64,000 bases of DNA from JL08 sp039969355 (GTDB lineage Bacteria; Pseudomonadota; Alphaproteobacteria; Rhodobacterales; Rhodobacteraceae). The translations under genes were made by a program, and so were the position numbers. Below are positions 8,478 to 15,893 of this stretch, one piece after another; the stretch's first letter is position 1; each line of letters starts with the position of its first letter. The stretch spans positions 1 through 64,000 of the forward strand of contig JBDVOA010000017.1 in assembly GCA_039969355.1 (NCBI GenBank). The letters run 5' to 3'. A model generated the notes under the pieces. The model made no database searches. It was not told the origin of the DNA and saw nothing but the letters and a program-made list of their open reading frames with translations.

Positions 8478-9197
8478 ATGTCTGACGACCGCTTGATCGT
8501 TGCGCTTGATGTTCCTAATGCGGTCGAGGGAGTGGCCCTTGCTGAACGCCTCGGCGACACCGTTTCATTTTACAAAATCGGGCTTGGCATGTTGTGTGGC
8601 GGCGGTCTTGCGCTGGCGAATGAGCTCAAGCAAGAACACGGCAAGCGCATCTTTCTGGACATGAAGCTGTTTGATATTAGCGCAACTGTCGAAGCAGCGG
8701 TGCGAGGTTTGGCACAATTTGATCTCGACTTTCTGACCGTCCACGGTGACCCCCATGTGGTTCGAGCCGCCAAAGAAGGCGCCGGTGACAAGGGTATGAA
8801 AATATTGGCAGTGACAATACTTACTTCGCTGGATCGAAAGGACCTGGATGCGGGGATGATGCAACCGGGCGATATCCGCGACCTCGTTGTGAAACGGGCC
8901 AGCCGCGCCTTCGAGGCAGGAGCCGATGGCGTCATCGCTTCCCCGCAGGAGGCCGCCTTAATTCGTGCTCTACCAGAAGCTGAAGGTCGCTTGATCGTGA
9001 CACCGGGCGTCCGGCCCGCTGGCACAGAAATGGGGGATCAAAAGCGCGTGTCTACCCCTGCATCGGCGATCGCGGACGGGGCGGATCACATTGTCGTCGG
9101 GCGGCCAGTATGGATGTCGGATGACCCTAAACAGGCCGCCCGCTCAATTGTACAAGAATTGGCTAGCCCTCAGGCAAGAAATCCAAATAGAAGCTAA
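8478..9197 (+). CDS. pyrF: Orotidine 5'-phosphate decarboxylase
   Basis: PyrF makes UMP from OMP, the last step of de novo pyrimidine synthesis, in the cytoplasm as a dimer. The (beta-alpha)8 protein has 239 residues. The catalytic Lys-Asp array is visible in DMKLFDI (D61, K63, D66). The substrate loops ALDVP near the N-terminus, TVHGDP, VTPGVRP and the phosphate-binding IVVGRPVW near the end are also present. The ATG at 8478 follows GAAGAGG at a suitable distance. A hairpin at 9270-9289 may end the transcript. Confidence 0.97.
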   Translation: MSDDRLIVALDVPNAVEGVALAERLGDTVSFYKIGLGMLCGGGLALANELKQEHGKRIFLDMKLFDISATVEAAVRGLAQFDLDFLTVHGDPHVVRAAKEGAGDKGMKILAVTILTSLDRKDLDAGMMQPGDIRDLVVKRASRAFEAGADGVIASPQEAALIRALPEAEGRLIVTPGVRPAGTEMGDQKRVSTPASAIADGADHIVVGRPVWMSDDPKQAARSIVQELASPQARNPNRS

Positions 9198-9269
9198 ATC
9201 TGCACAAAAAATAGGCGACTTACCCCAATAAAGTGTGCTCATTTAGGTACAGGCCCTTCTTATAGCTTG

Positions 9270-9289
9270 AAGTCTGGTATTCCAGACTT
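9270..9289 (+). terminator. Possible pyrF terminator hairpin
   Basis: AAGTCTGG and CCAGACTT form a perfect eight-base-pair stem with a TATT loop, followed by TTGT. It lies 72 bases after the pyrF stop. The short, mixed T run makes it a moderate candidate. Confidence 0.5.
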
Positions 9290-9353
9290 TGTAAAATCGC
9301 GTTTTTAGCCCAAAGTTGACGTTAGGTGATACTCCCCAACGGGCCGGCTCTTC

Positions 9354-9400
9354 CTGCGGTTCGTTAACTCCCCCCGCAGCACTTCGCGGGGGGCTTTATT
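9354..9400 (+). promoter_or_regulatory. Terminator with competing upstream stem (attenuator-like), between pyrF and dinB
   Basis: CCCCCCGC (9370-9377) pairs with GCGGGGGG (9386-9393) and is followed by CTTTATTT, an intrinsic terminator. The segment CTGCGG (9354-9359) can instead pair with CCGCAG (9374-9379), which would break the terminator stem. The region 9300-9400 contains no gene. It could be the end of a small RNA starting near 9300, or a leader of dinB, whose start is 140 bases further on. The stems are read directly; the function is guesswork. Confidence 0.5.
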
Positions 9401-9539
9401 TGAGGTATTACCCTTCCCAAAATTGGTCGCTGGCACTGCTTCTAACAACTCAAAATCGGTTGTGGTGCTTGGCCACCCTATGCTGGTATCATTGCCCTAT
9501 GCTGGACCGTCACATTTAACATCACGCCGCAAATCTCTT

Positions 9540-10793
9540 ATGCCCACTCTTTGTCGAGACTGTCTGAGCCAATTTGATGCGGGTACGCGCTGTCCTAACT
9601 GTGCCAGTCCCCGTTTGGTAAGCCACCCAGAACTTTTTAATCTGACAATTGCTCATATGGACTGCGATGCCTTTTACGCCTCGGTCGAAAAGCGGGACGA
9701 TCCCAGTCTGACCGACAAGCCTGTCATCATTGGCGGTGGTCGTCGGGGTGTGGTTTCGACTGCCTGTTACGTGGCGCGCATTCGCGGTGTCAAATCTGCA
9801 ATGCCAATGTTTCAGGCCCTCAAACTCTGCCCGGATGCCGTCATTATCAAACCAAGGATGTCGGCCTATGTAGAGGTGTCCAAAGCAATCCGCGCGATGA
9901 TGGAGGAACTGACACCTGCCATCGAGCCGTTGTCGCTGGACGAAGCATTCATGGATCTCAGCGGCACCCAAAAACTGCATGGTGCACCACCTGCCGTTAT
10001 GCTGTCGCGTCTTGTAAAACGAATGCGGTTGGAGCTTGGACTTACGGGCTCAATTGGCCTCTCGCACAACAAATTTCTCGCCAAGGTTGCATCCGATCTG
10101 GAAAAACCACGCGGTTTTTCCGTGATTGGCCGAGCCGAAACGGACGCCTTCCTGCGCGACAAACCTGTCCGTATGATCTGGGGGGTCGGACAAGCAACAC
10201 AAGCGTCGCTTGACAAGGCCGGGATTCGCACATTCAACGATCTGCTGCGCTGGGATCGCAAAGACCTTTCCACGCGCTTCGGCAGCATGGGTGAAAGGCT
10301 CTGGCATCTGGCGCGCGGTCAAGACCGGCGGCGGGTTTCGTCGCACGAGCCAGTGAAATCAATTTCCAATGAAACGACCTTTTTTGACGACACAAACGAC
10401 CCCGATATCCTGGATGGGCATTTGTGGCGAATGGCCGAAAAGGTTTCCGACCGGGCGAAGGCACGATCCCTTGCAGGGCGGGTCGTGACGCTGAAACTTA
10501 AACGTGCTGATCACTCATTACTATCCCGGCGTGTTGCACTTCGGGATTCAACACAGTTGGCAGATACAGTTTACCGAACCGCGCGTGCGCTGTTCGATCA
10601 GGCCGGCGATCAGGGACCCTACCGGCTTTTGGGGTGTGGACTGTCTGACCTCTGCGATGAGGATGACGCCGATCTTTCGGGCGACCTACTTGATCCCGGC
10701 GCTGTAAAACGCAGCGAGGCAGAGCGTGCCACGGACGAAATCCGCGCCCGGTATGGAAGCGATGCGATCCTGAAAGGGAGAGCGCTCAGGTGA
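9540..10793 (+). CDS. dinB: DNA polymerase IV (Y family) with N-terminal Cys motif
   Basis: DinB is a low-fidelity translesion polymerase. The palm carries MDCDAFYASVEKRDDP (about 40-55) with catalytic Asp41, and SLDEAFMDLS (about 135) with the second acidic pair. VGIGQ-type helix-hairpin-helix sequence (IWGVGQATQASLDKAG) and the little-finger region follow. The protein begins with a short CxxC...CxxC element (CRDC at 5-8 and CPNC at 18-21), as in many alphaproteobacterial DinB proteins, likely binding zinc. The start at 9540 keeps this element. The frame continues about 39 codons further up through a low-complexity stretch that I judge non-coding. No GAAC-N7-GTTC LexA box was seen upstream. 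Confidence 0.95.
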   Translation: MPTLCRDCLSQFDAGTRCPNCASPRLVSHPELFNLTIAHMDCDAFYASVEKRDDPSLTDKPVIIGGGRRGVVSTACYVARIRGVKSAMPMFQALKLCPDAVIIKPRMSAYVEVSKAIRAMMEELTPAIEPLSLDEAFMDLSGTQKLHGAPPAVMLSRLVKRMRLELGLTGSIGLSHNKFLAKVASDLEKPRGFSVIGRAETDAFLRDKPVRMIWGVGQATQASLDKAGIRTFNDLLRWDRKDLSTRFGSMGERLWHLARGQDRRRVSSHEPVKSISNETTFFDDTNDPDILDGHLWRMAEKVSDRAKARSLAGRVVTLKLKRADHSLLSRRVALRDSTQLADTVYRTARALFDQAGDQGPYRLLGCGLSDLCDEDDADLSGDLLDPGAVKRSEAERATDEIRARYGSDAILKGRALR

Positions 10794-10814
10794 GCATCCG
10801 AGTTTAATAGTTGT

Positions 10815-11675
10815 TTACTCCGCCGCCAACGGCATCCTCGTCTGTCCGATTTCCGCAATCTCGGCAATCACACCACGCAAGGTCGCGCGAAACGCCTTGA
10901 AGTTATTGTTGGGGCGGATCAGTTGTTCATTCATGTAGAGAGCGCGGTCAATTTCGATCTGTACGGCATGCTGGCGGCGCGACGGACGGCCATAGGCCTG
11001 CGTGATGTATGCTCCGGCGAAAGGCGCATTTCGGGCCACCACAAAACCGGCAGATACGAATGCGGATTCGATTCTGTCGATCACATCACCGCTCGCGGCA
11101 GCGCCAAATCGATCCCCCAGAACGATCTCCGGCCTGCGTGCTCCGGACCGCGCGATGCCATCCATTGCCTCGTGAGGCATAGAATGGCAATCAGCCAGAA
11201 TGGCCTTGCCATGAAGCGTGTGGGCATGATCCAAAAGTGCCTGCAGCGCTTTGTGGTAGGGATGCCAATAGTCGGAAATCCTCCGCTGAACCTCAATCTG
11301 GCTCAATTTCCCACTATAAATCTGTCGGCCGTTCGCAACAACGCGCGGAATGACACCCAACCCGGATGCGATACGCGGGTTGTGGCCCCGTTTTTCGACT
11401 CCTTCAACCAATGCTGGATCAAGCTCGTCGGGACTACGATTAAGATCAACGAACGCGCGCGGCGCCCTAGCAATCAGCATCGAAGCACCAAAATCGGGGG
11501 CACAATCATACAAACGGTCAACAAATGCGTCTTCAGACGATCGGATTACGTGCTCGTCCAGCAAGGTGCGGCGCAAAAAATTCCAATGATAGTCGCAGCC
11601 GCTGTGGGGTGAGGCAAAAACCACACAGGAGGTAGATTGCTCGGGTAGTTTTTGCGTATATGCTTCGTGCGACAC
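10815..11675 (-). CDS. N-formylglutamate amidohydrolase family protein
   Basis: Members hydrolyse N-formyl-L-glutamate to formate and glutamate, the last step of one histidine-degradation route, or related N-formyl compounds. The 286-residue protein shows the family phrases VVFASPHSG, PRAFVDLNRSPDELDP, YWHPYHKAL, ADCHSMPH (metal-binding His and Asp) and the late HAVQIEIDRALYMNE. No other hut gene is in the window, so a role in histidine use is not supported by neighbours. The first codon is GTG with AAGAGG eight bases before it. It ends 21 bases from the dinB stop, in convergent orientation. Confidence 0.9.
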   Translation of the reverse strand: MSHEAYTQKLPEQSTSCVVFASPHSGCDYHWNFLRRTLLDEHVIRSSEDAFVDRLYDCAPDFGASMLIARAPRAFVDLNRSPDELDPALVEGVEKRGHNPRIASGLGVIPRVVANGRQIYSGKLSQIEVQRRISDYWHPYHKALQALLDHAHTLHGKAILADCHSMPHEAMDGIARSGARRPEIVLGDRFGAAASGDVIDRIESAFVSAGFVVARNAPFAGAYITQAYGRPSRRQHAVQIEIDRALYMNEQLIRPNNNFKAFRATLRGVIAEIAEIGQTRMPLAAE

Positions 11676-11729
11676 TTAACGACCTCTTTAGTCCATACAT
11701 AGCGTAAAAAATCCGAATACCAAAAGCCC

Positions 11730-11758
11730 TTGATCCTATTTGCGACTCCTTTTATAGA
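11730..11758 (+). promoter_or_regulatory. Probable promoter of tRNA-Val
   Basis: TTGATC (11730-11735) and TATAGA (11753-11758) are 17 bases apart, a good housekeeping promoter. The start site would be about 11765. The leader contains GGCGCGG / CCGCGCC (11770-11787) as a tight hairpin followed by CATTTTATT before the tRNA. Confidence 0.65.
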
Positions 11759-11824
11759 CCGCGCTACCCGGCGCGGATTTCCGCGCCCCATTTTATTGGG
11801 GCAAAGGCATGTGTCGGCATTCAT

Positions 11825-11899
11825 GGGCGCTTAGCTCAGCGGTAGAGCACTTCGTTGACATCGAAGGGGTCACAAGTTCGAACCTTGTAGTGCCCACCA
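11825..11899 (+). tRNA. tRNA-Val (anticodon GAC)
   Basis: A full cloverleaf can be drawn. The acceptor stem is GGGCGCT / AGTGCCC with one G-T pair. The D arm is GCTC...GAGC. The anticodon stem is CTTCG / CGAAG around loop TTGACAT (anticodon GAC), and the T arm is ACAAG / CTTGT with TTCGAAC. The genome encodes the CCA end (11897-11899). A promoter lies at 11730 and rpmJ starts 86 bases downstream, so tRNA and rpmJ probably share a primary transcript. Confidence 0.97.
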
Positions 11900-11985
11900 T
11901 GAATTCACTGCTCCGATCGGCACGCAGCTGATTGGGGCCCCGCAACCCCGGCGCTGACCCGCGCCATGAGAACAGGAGACAGGCC

Positions 11986-12111
11986 ATGAAGGTCAAGAAC
12001 TCACTCCGCTCGCTCAAGAACCGGCACCGTGACTGCCGTGTTGTGCGTCGCAAAGGCCGCGTCTACGTGATCAACAAGACGCAACCTCGGTTCAAGGCCC
12101 GTCAGGGATAG
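11986..12111 (+). CDS. rpmJ: 50S ribosomal protein L36, zinc-free (C-minus) type
   Basis: A 41-residue very basic protein, MKVKNSLRSLKNRHRDCRVV followed by RRKGRVYVINKTQPRFKARQG. This is L36 of the YkgO-like type that lacks the four-residue zinc site of the classical form; it keeps a single Cys17. It sits in the large ribosomal subunit. AGGAGA precedes the ATG by eight bases. It lies 86 bases after tRNA-Val and is closed by a strong terminator at 12151-12178. Confidence 0.95.
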   Translation: MKVKNSLRSLKNRHRDCRVVRRKGRVYVINKTQPRFKARQG

Positions 12112-12150
12112 CAGAACCGATACTCACCCGAATTTGGGTGGTCGTACTTC

Positions 12151-12180
12151 AAAAGCCATCCTGATTAGGGTGGCTTTTGT
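12151..12180 (+). terminator. Intrinsic terminator after rpmJ
   Basis: AAAAGCCATCC pairs with GGGTGGCTTTT (one G-T pair) around a six-base loop, and the descending arm ends in a T run. It stands about 40 bases after the rpmJ stop. A smaller hairpin (CACCC / GGGTG, 12125-12140) precedes it. Confidence 0.85.
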
Positions 12181-12265
12181 CATTTGAGCAGAAATCGGCG
12201 CAGAACAAATATTAACCGACAAAAATCATAAGATTTGGGTTGCTCGTCTGAAGAAATAATATATC

Positions 12266-12288
12266 TGATCAATTTAGTCAGGTATAAT
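12266..12288 (+). promoter_or_regulatory. Iron-responsive operator-like site and -10 box of the iron-binding protein gene
   Basis: CTGA, nine bases, TCAG at 12265-12281 fits the TGA-N9-TCA spacing of the IRO box bound by the Rrf2-type iron regulator RirA in alphaproteobacteria. A perfect TATAAT follows at 12283-12288, so a bound repressor would cover the promoter. The start codon is 35 bases further on. The gene is for iron import, which fits. Confidence 0.55.
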
Positions 12289-12322
12289 CCTGAAACTTGC
12301 GTAACAAAAAAGGCACAGATCA

Positions 12323-13342
12323 ATGACCCACCCTGCTTCATCGCTTCTTGTTCTGGCGTTTGCCGGTTTCGTTGGCGCCCCTGCATTGGCAGAGGGCGAA
12401 CTGAACCTTTATTCATCGCGCCATTATGACACGGACGAACGGCTTTATTCTGACTTTACGGACGCCACGGGCATCACGATTAACAGAATTGAAGGCAAGG
12501 CTGACGAACTACTGGCTCGGATGCAGGCCGAAGGTGCCAACAGCCCTGCCGACGTACTCTTGACGGTGGATACATCGCGCCTGCAACGCGCCAAAGACCA
12601 AGGGCTTTTGCAGCCCATCGAAAGTGAAACCCTCGAGGCACGAGTGCCTGGATATTTGCAGGATGTAGACAACCAATGGTTCGGTTTGTCACAACGAGCC
12701 CGCATCATTTTTTATGACAAAGATGTGATCGGCATCCCGCCCCGCAACTATGCTGACCTCGCAGATCCTAAATACGCTGGTCAGATCTGCATTCGCTCTT
12801 CCAGCAACGCCTACAATCAAACCCTCCTCGCCTCATTGATCACCCACAATGGTGAAGCTGCCGCACGAGATTGGGCAGCAGGCGTAGTCTCGAACATGGC
12901 GCGCCCTCCTCAAGGTGGCGATACCGATCAGTTGCGTGGCCTTGTCTCGGGAGAGTGTGCAATCTCAGTTTCCAATACCTACTACTTTGCACGTGCCATT
13001 CGCGCAGATGTCAGCGGTGTATCCGACAGCATTGCAAAGATTAGTTGGGTGTTTCCCGATCAAGGCGGAAACGGTGCGCACATGAACTTGTCCGGTGGAG
13101 GCGTAGCAGCTCACGCGCCAAACTACGACAATGCCGTCAAATTTTTGGAATACCTCGCCTCTGTTCAGGCTCAACAATATTTCTCGGACGGCAATGACGA
13201 ATATCCGGCAGTTTCCGGCGTCGCGCTGTCACCATCTGTCGCCCAGTTGGGTTTCTTCAAGCCAGACGACGTGGACCTGTCGTCTGTTGCCAAGAATATT
13301 GGGGCGGCACAAAGAATCTTTAATGAGGTCGGTTGGGAATAG
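12323..13342 (+). CDS. Fe(3+) ABC transporter periplasmic binding protein (FbpA family)
   Basis: This protein binds ferric iron in the periplasm and hands it to an inner-membrane permease. It has 339 residues, with a signal peptide (about 1-23, ending APALA). The mature start GELNLYSSRHYDTDERLYSD is typical, and late in the protein comes the adjacent tyrosine pair NTYYFARA, which in this family ligates iron. A candidate iron-responsive operator and -10 box lie just upstream. The likely permease (13442-15094) is convergent rather than downstream. No ATPase gene is nearby, so the transporter is split across the genome or shares an ATPase. Confidence 0.93.
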   Translation: MTHPASSLLVLAFAGFVGAPALAEGELNLYSSRHYDTDERLYSDFTDATGITINRIEGKADELLARMQAEGANSPADVLLTVDTSRLQRAKDQGLLQPIESETLEARVPGYLQDVDNQWFGLSQRARIIFYDKDVIGIPPRNYADLADPKYAGQICIRSSSNAYNQTLLASLITHNGEAAARDWAAGVVSNMARPPQGGDTDQLRGLVSGECAISVSNTYYFARAIRADVSGVSDSIAKISWVFPDQGGNGAHMNLSGGGVAAHAPNYDNAVKFLEYLASVQAQQYFSDGNDEYPAVSGVALSPSVAQLGFFKPDDVDLSSVAKNIGAAQRIFNEVGWE

Positions 13343-13358
13343 ACCCCATCATAAATGC

Positions 13359-13398
13359 ACCTGCAGAACAGTAACTTGAACGGCATGTTTCTGCAGGT
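13359..13398. terminator. Inverted repeat between convergent iron-transport genes
   Basis: ACCTGCAGAA (13359-13368) and TTCTGCAGGT (13389-13398) are perfect inverted arms separated by 20 bases, between the two stop codons. There is no strong T tract. It probably acts as a shared transcription end. Confidence 0.45.
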
Positions 13399-13441
13399 TC
13401 ACTCCTTACCACTATGCCAAACTCTGCATTAGAATTATCGG

Positions 13442-15094
13442 TTAGCCCAATCTGCCCACCTGCCGGCAAATCAGAATGACAGGCAGCAACCCGACCGCAA
13501 CGATCACCAGAGATGGCACAGCCGCCCCGTTCAGACGTTCGTCCGATGCGAGCCGATAGGCTTGCACGGCCAGTGTGTCATAATTGAATGGCCGCATGAT
13601 CAGCGTCGCCGGCAGCTCTTTCATCACGTCCACAAAAACAATGAGAAGCGCGGTCAGCAGGCTGGGTGTCAGTATCGGCAGGTGGACCCGGCGCAAAGTG
13701 CCAAATGGCGTTTGACCCAATGATCGGGCCGCTGCATCCATATTGGCATGAACTGTACTCTGCCCTCCTTCATATGCGCCCAACGCAGCCGCCAGGAACC
13801 GCACCATATAAGCCACAACCAAAAGCCAGATCGATCCCGTTACCAGCAGTCCTGTCGAGATTTCAAACGTCTCGCGCATCCAGGCATCAAGCGCGTTGTC
13901 AAAAGCAGCAAACGGCACCAGCAAACCAACGGCAATGACACCACCCGGCACGGCATAGCCCAGTCTCACAACATAGGCAGCCGTCGACGACCCGCGTCCG
14001 GGGCGCAATCTTTGAAAAAAGCCGACTGAAATTGCGGCGCACAAAGTCAAGATTGCGGCGATCCCAGCAAGAGCGACAGAGTTTCGAATGAAACCCAGAT
14101 ATCGACTACTTAAAAGATTCTGCTCTGACCCGACTCCCATCTCAAGCAACACGACGACCGGCAACACACAACCAAATACGACCGGAATCACGCACAATGT
14201 AAAAGCAAGCACAGCCTGCACGCCATGCAGTTGGGCAGGAGCCATCGCTTGTTGCCGCTTAGCAGCATCATAGTACTTTGCGTTGCCACGCTGGTAGCGC
14301 TCTAACATTGCAAGAAACAACGCGAATGACAAAAGGCACAGCGCCAGCTGAGCCGCCGCCGCGCGATCAGCCAAGGCAAACCAGCTTGTGTAAATCCCTG
14401 TCGCAAATGTCTGTACGCCGAAATAGGCGACTGTCCCGAAGTCGGCAATTGTCTCCATTACCGCCAACAGTACACCACCGGCAATGGCGGGCCGCGCCAT
14501 CGGCAGGCTGACCCTCATAAAGGCTTGCCAGGCACTGTTGCCCAACGCCCTTGCCGCCAGAAACGTTGAACCGCTCTGCTGCAAGAATGCGGCGCGGGCC
14601 AATAGATAAACGTAAGGGTAAAGCACCAGAACAAGCATCACCGCCGCACCGCCCACGGATCGAATTTCGGGGAACCAATAGTCGCGCGGCCCCCATCCCG
14701 TCACGTTACGCAAGGTACTTTGCACAATGCCCGGATGATCCAGAACATGCGTATAGGCATACGCCAACACATAGGCCGGGAACGCAAGCGGCAGCACGAG
14801 CGCAATTTCCAAGAACCGCACGCCGGGAAACCGCGTCATTGTCACCAACCAAGCGGCACCCACGCCAATGGCAAAAGTGCCTACGGAAACCAACAATACA
14901 AGAACCAGCGTCGTGCCTGCATAGCGCGGCAAAACGGTTTGGATCAGATGGGCGACGGTTTCTGTCCCCCCCGTCAGAGCCGCTACTGCGACCGCCAGCA
15001 TTGGCAGCACGCACACGATTGCTGCGGCATAGGCGAGGGTACCCAGCCATCGCAAGCTGTCTGCTGATCGGACATGATGCTGCACTTGTGACAA
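13442..15094 (-). CDS. Iron(III) ABC transporter permease (FbpB family, fused two-unit)
   Basis: The 550-residue protein has about twelve hydrophobic segments in two similar halves, each with an ABC-permease coupling loop: ARALGNSAWQAFMRVSLPMARPAIAGG in the first half and AARSLGQTPFGTLRRVHLPILTPS in the second. It is the inner-membrane channel for ferric iron. The first codon is TTG with GAGGA just before; no ATG fits before the first membrane helix. It is convergent with the binding-protein gene and would need its own promoter, which I could not locate. The ATPase is not in the window. Confidence 0.9.
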   Translation of the reverse strand: MSQVQHHVRSADSLRWLGTLAYAAAIVCVLPMLAVAVAALTGGTETVAHLIQTVLPRYAGTTLVLVLLVSVGTFAIGVGAAWLVTMTRFPGVRFLEIALVLPLAFPAYVLAYAYTHVLDHPGIVQSTLRNVTGWGPRDYWFPEIRSVGGAAVMLVLVLYPYVYLLARAAFLQQSGSTFLAARALGNSAWQAFMRVSLPMARPAIAGGVLLAVMETIADFGTVAYFGVQTFATGIYTSWFALADRAAAAQLALCLLSFALFLAMLERYQRGNAKYYDAAKRQQAMAPAQLHGVQAVLAFTLCVIPVVFGCVLPVVVLLEMGVGSEQNLLSSRYLGFIRNSVALAGIAAILTLCAAISVGFFQRLRPGRGSSTAAYVVRLGYAVPGGVIAVGLLVPFAAFDNALDAWMRETFEISTGLLVTGSIWLLVVAYMVRFLAAALGAYEGGQSTVHANMDAAARSLGQTPFGTLRRVHLPILTPSLLTALLIVFVDVMKELPATLIMRPFNYDTLAVQAYRLASDERLNGAAVPSLVIVAVGLLPVILICRQVGRLG

Positions 15095-15278
15095 TCCACG
15101 TCCTCATGGTGACTCAAAGGAGGCACGTCGGCCTATGCCCTTATTTCAACTATTTTCGTAAGATGTTCCAGAGGCCGCGGAAAAACGCTTTATGTTGAAC
15201 ATCAGATGACATTGACCCACGCAGCAAGAACTGACTCAACTGCTCTTTTTTGCGGCGGAACTATATGGCCAATTGCGA

Positions 15279-15698
15279 TCAGTCAGTAAAGTAGCTCGGG
15301 AAATGCTCAAATTCTTCAAACTCGATATCCGAAGGGGTCCAGTTGGTGCGTTCTGTATGAAAGACCTTGGCCGCCTTTTGGAACCGGGGCTCAGAGTGAA
15401 GTGACCCCGCAGGAACGATGACGAGGTTGCCGCTTAGCGAAGCGTAAGGAAGGCCAGAGCCGCAATTCCCGCAAAATGCCTTTGTGAAGTCGCGGTTTGG
15501 GTGACGAAAGAGTTTGACCAAATCCCCGCCCCTCAACCACTTCAAGCTATCAGTTGCAGAGAAAAGATTTGAAGCGTGTGCTGAACCTGAGATGTTTCGG
15601 CATTGTTCACAATGGCAAAAGAGCAAGAAAATGAAGTCGTTCTTAACCGAGTACTCGACCTCGCTGCACAGGCAACCACCATTGATAATTTCGCTCAT
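15279..15698 (-). CDS. GFA-family (glutathione-dependent formaldehyde-activating enzyme-like) protein
   Basis: A 139-residue zinc-fold protein with the spaced cysteines of the GFA/CENP-V family: GGCLCSEV near the N-terminus, CHCEQCR in the middle and CGNCGSGLPY later. Members bind zinc through these thiols. Only a few have been shown to help form S-hydroxymethylglutathione, so the true reaction is open. The frame extends further up, but the ATG at 15698 with GAGGGA before it begins the domain. It stands alone between the iron permease and the CoA-ligase/Liv cluster. The 195 bases up to 15893 show nothing recognisable. Confidence 0.85.
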   Translation of the reverse strand: MSEIINGGCLCSEVEYSVKNDFIFLLFCHCEQCRNISGSAHASNLFSATDSLKWLRGGDLVKLFRHPNRDFTKAFCGNCGSGLPYASLSGNLVIVPAGSLHSEPRFQKAAKVFHTERTNWTPSDIEFEEFEHFPSYFTD

Positions 15699-15893
15699 AT
15701 CATCCCTCAATTTTTTTGTTGAAGGCGACAATAACACAAACTCGCAACATGTCTTCTTCGTCCGCAGAGCCGACATTGGATAAGAAATGGTTAGTGTTTG
15801 GGCCAGAAGTGCGAAACGCGACGCTCAATCTGGTGCAGATAATCACCCCCTCGACCCCATCAACTGCGACATTTGACACTTTACGTCGTCTTC

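Noticed and set aside
9198..9539. LexA (SOS) box before dinB
   Set aside because: No GAAC-N7-GTTC pattern was found in the region, so SOS control is not supported here.
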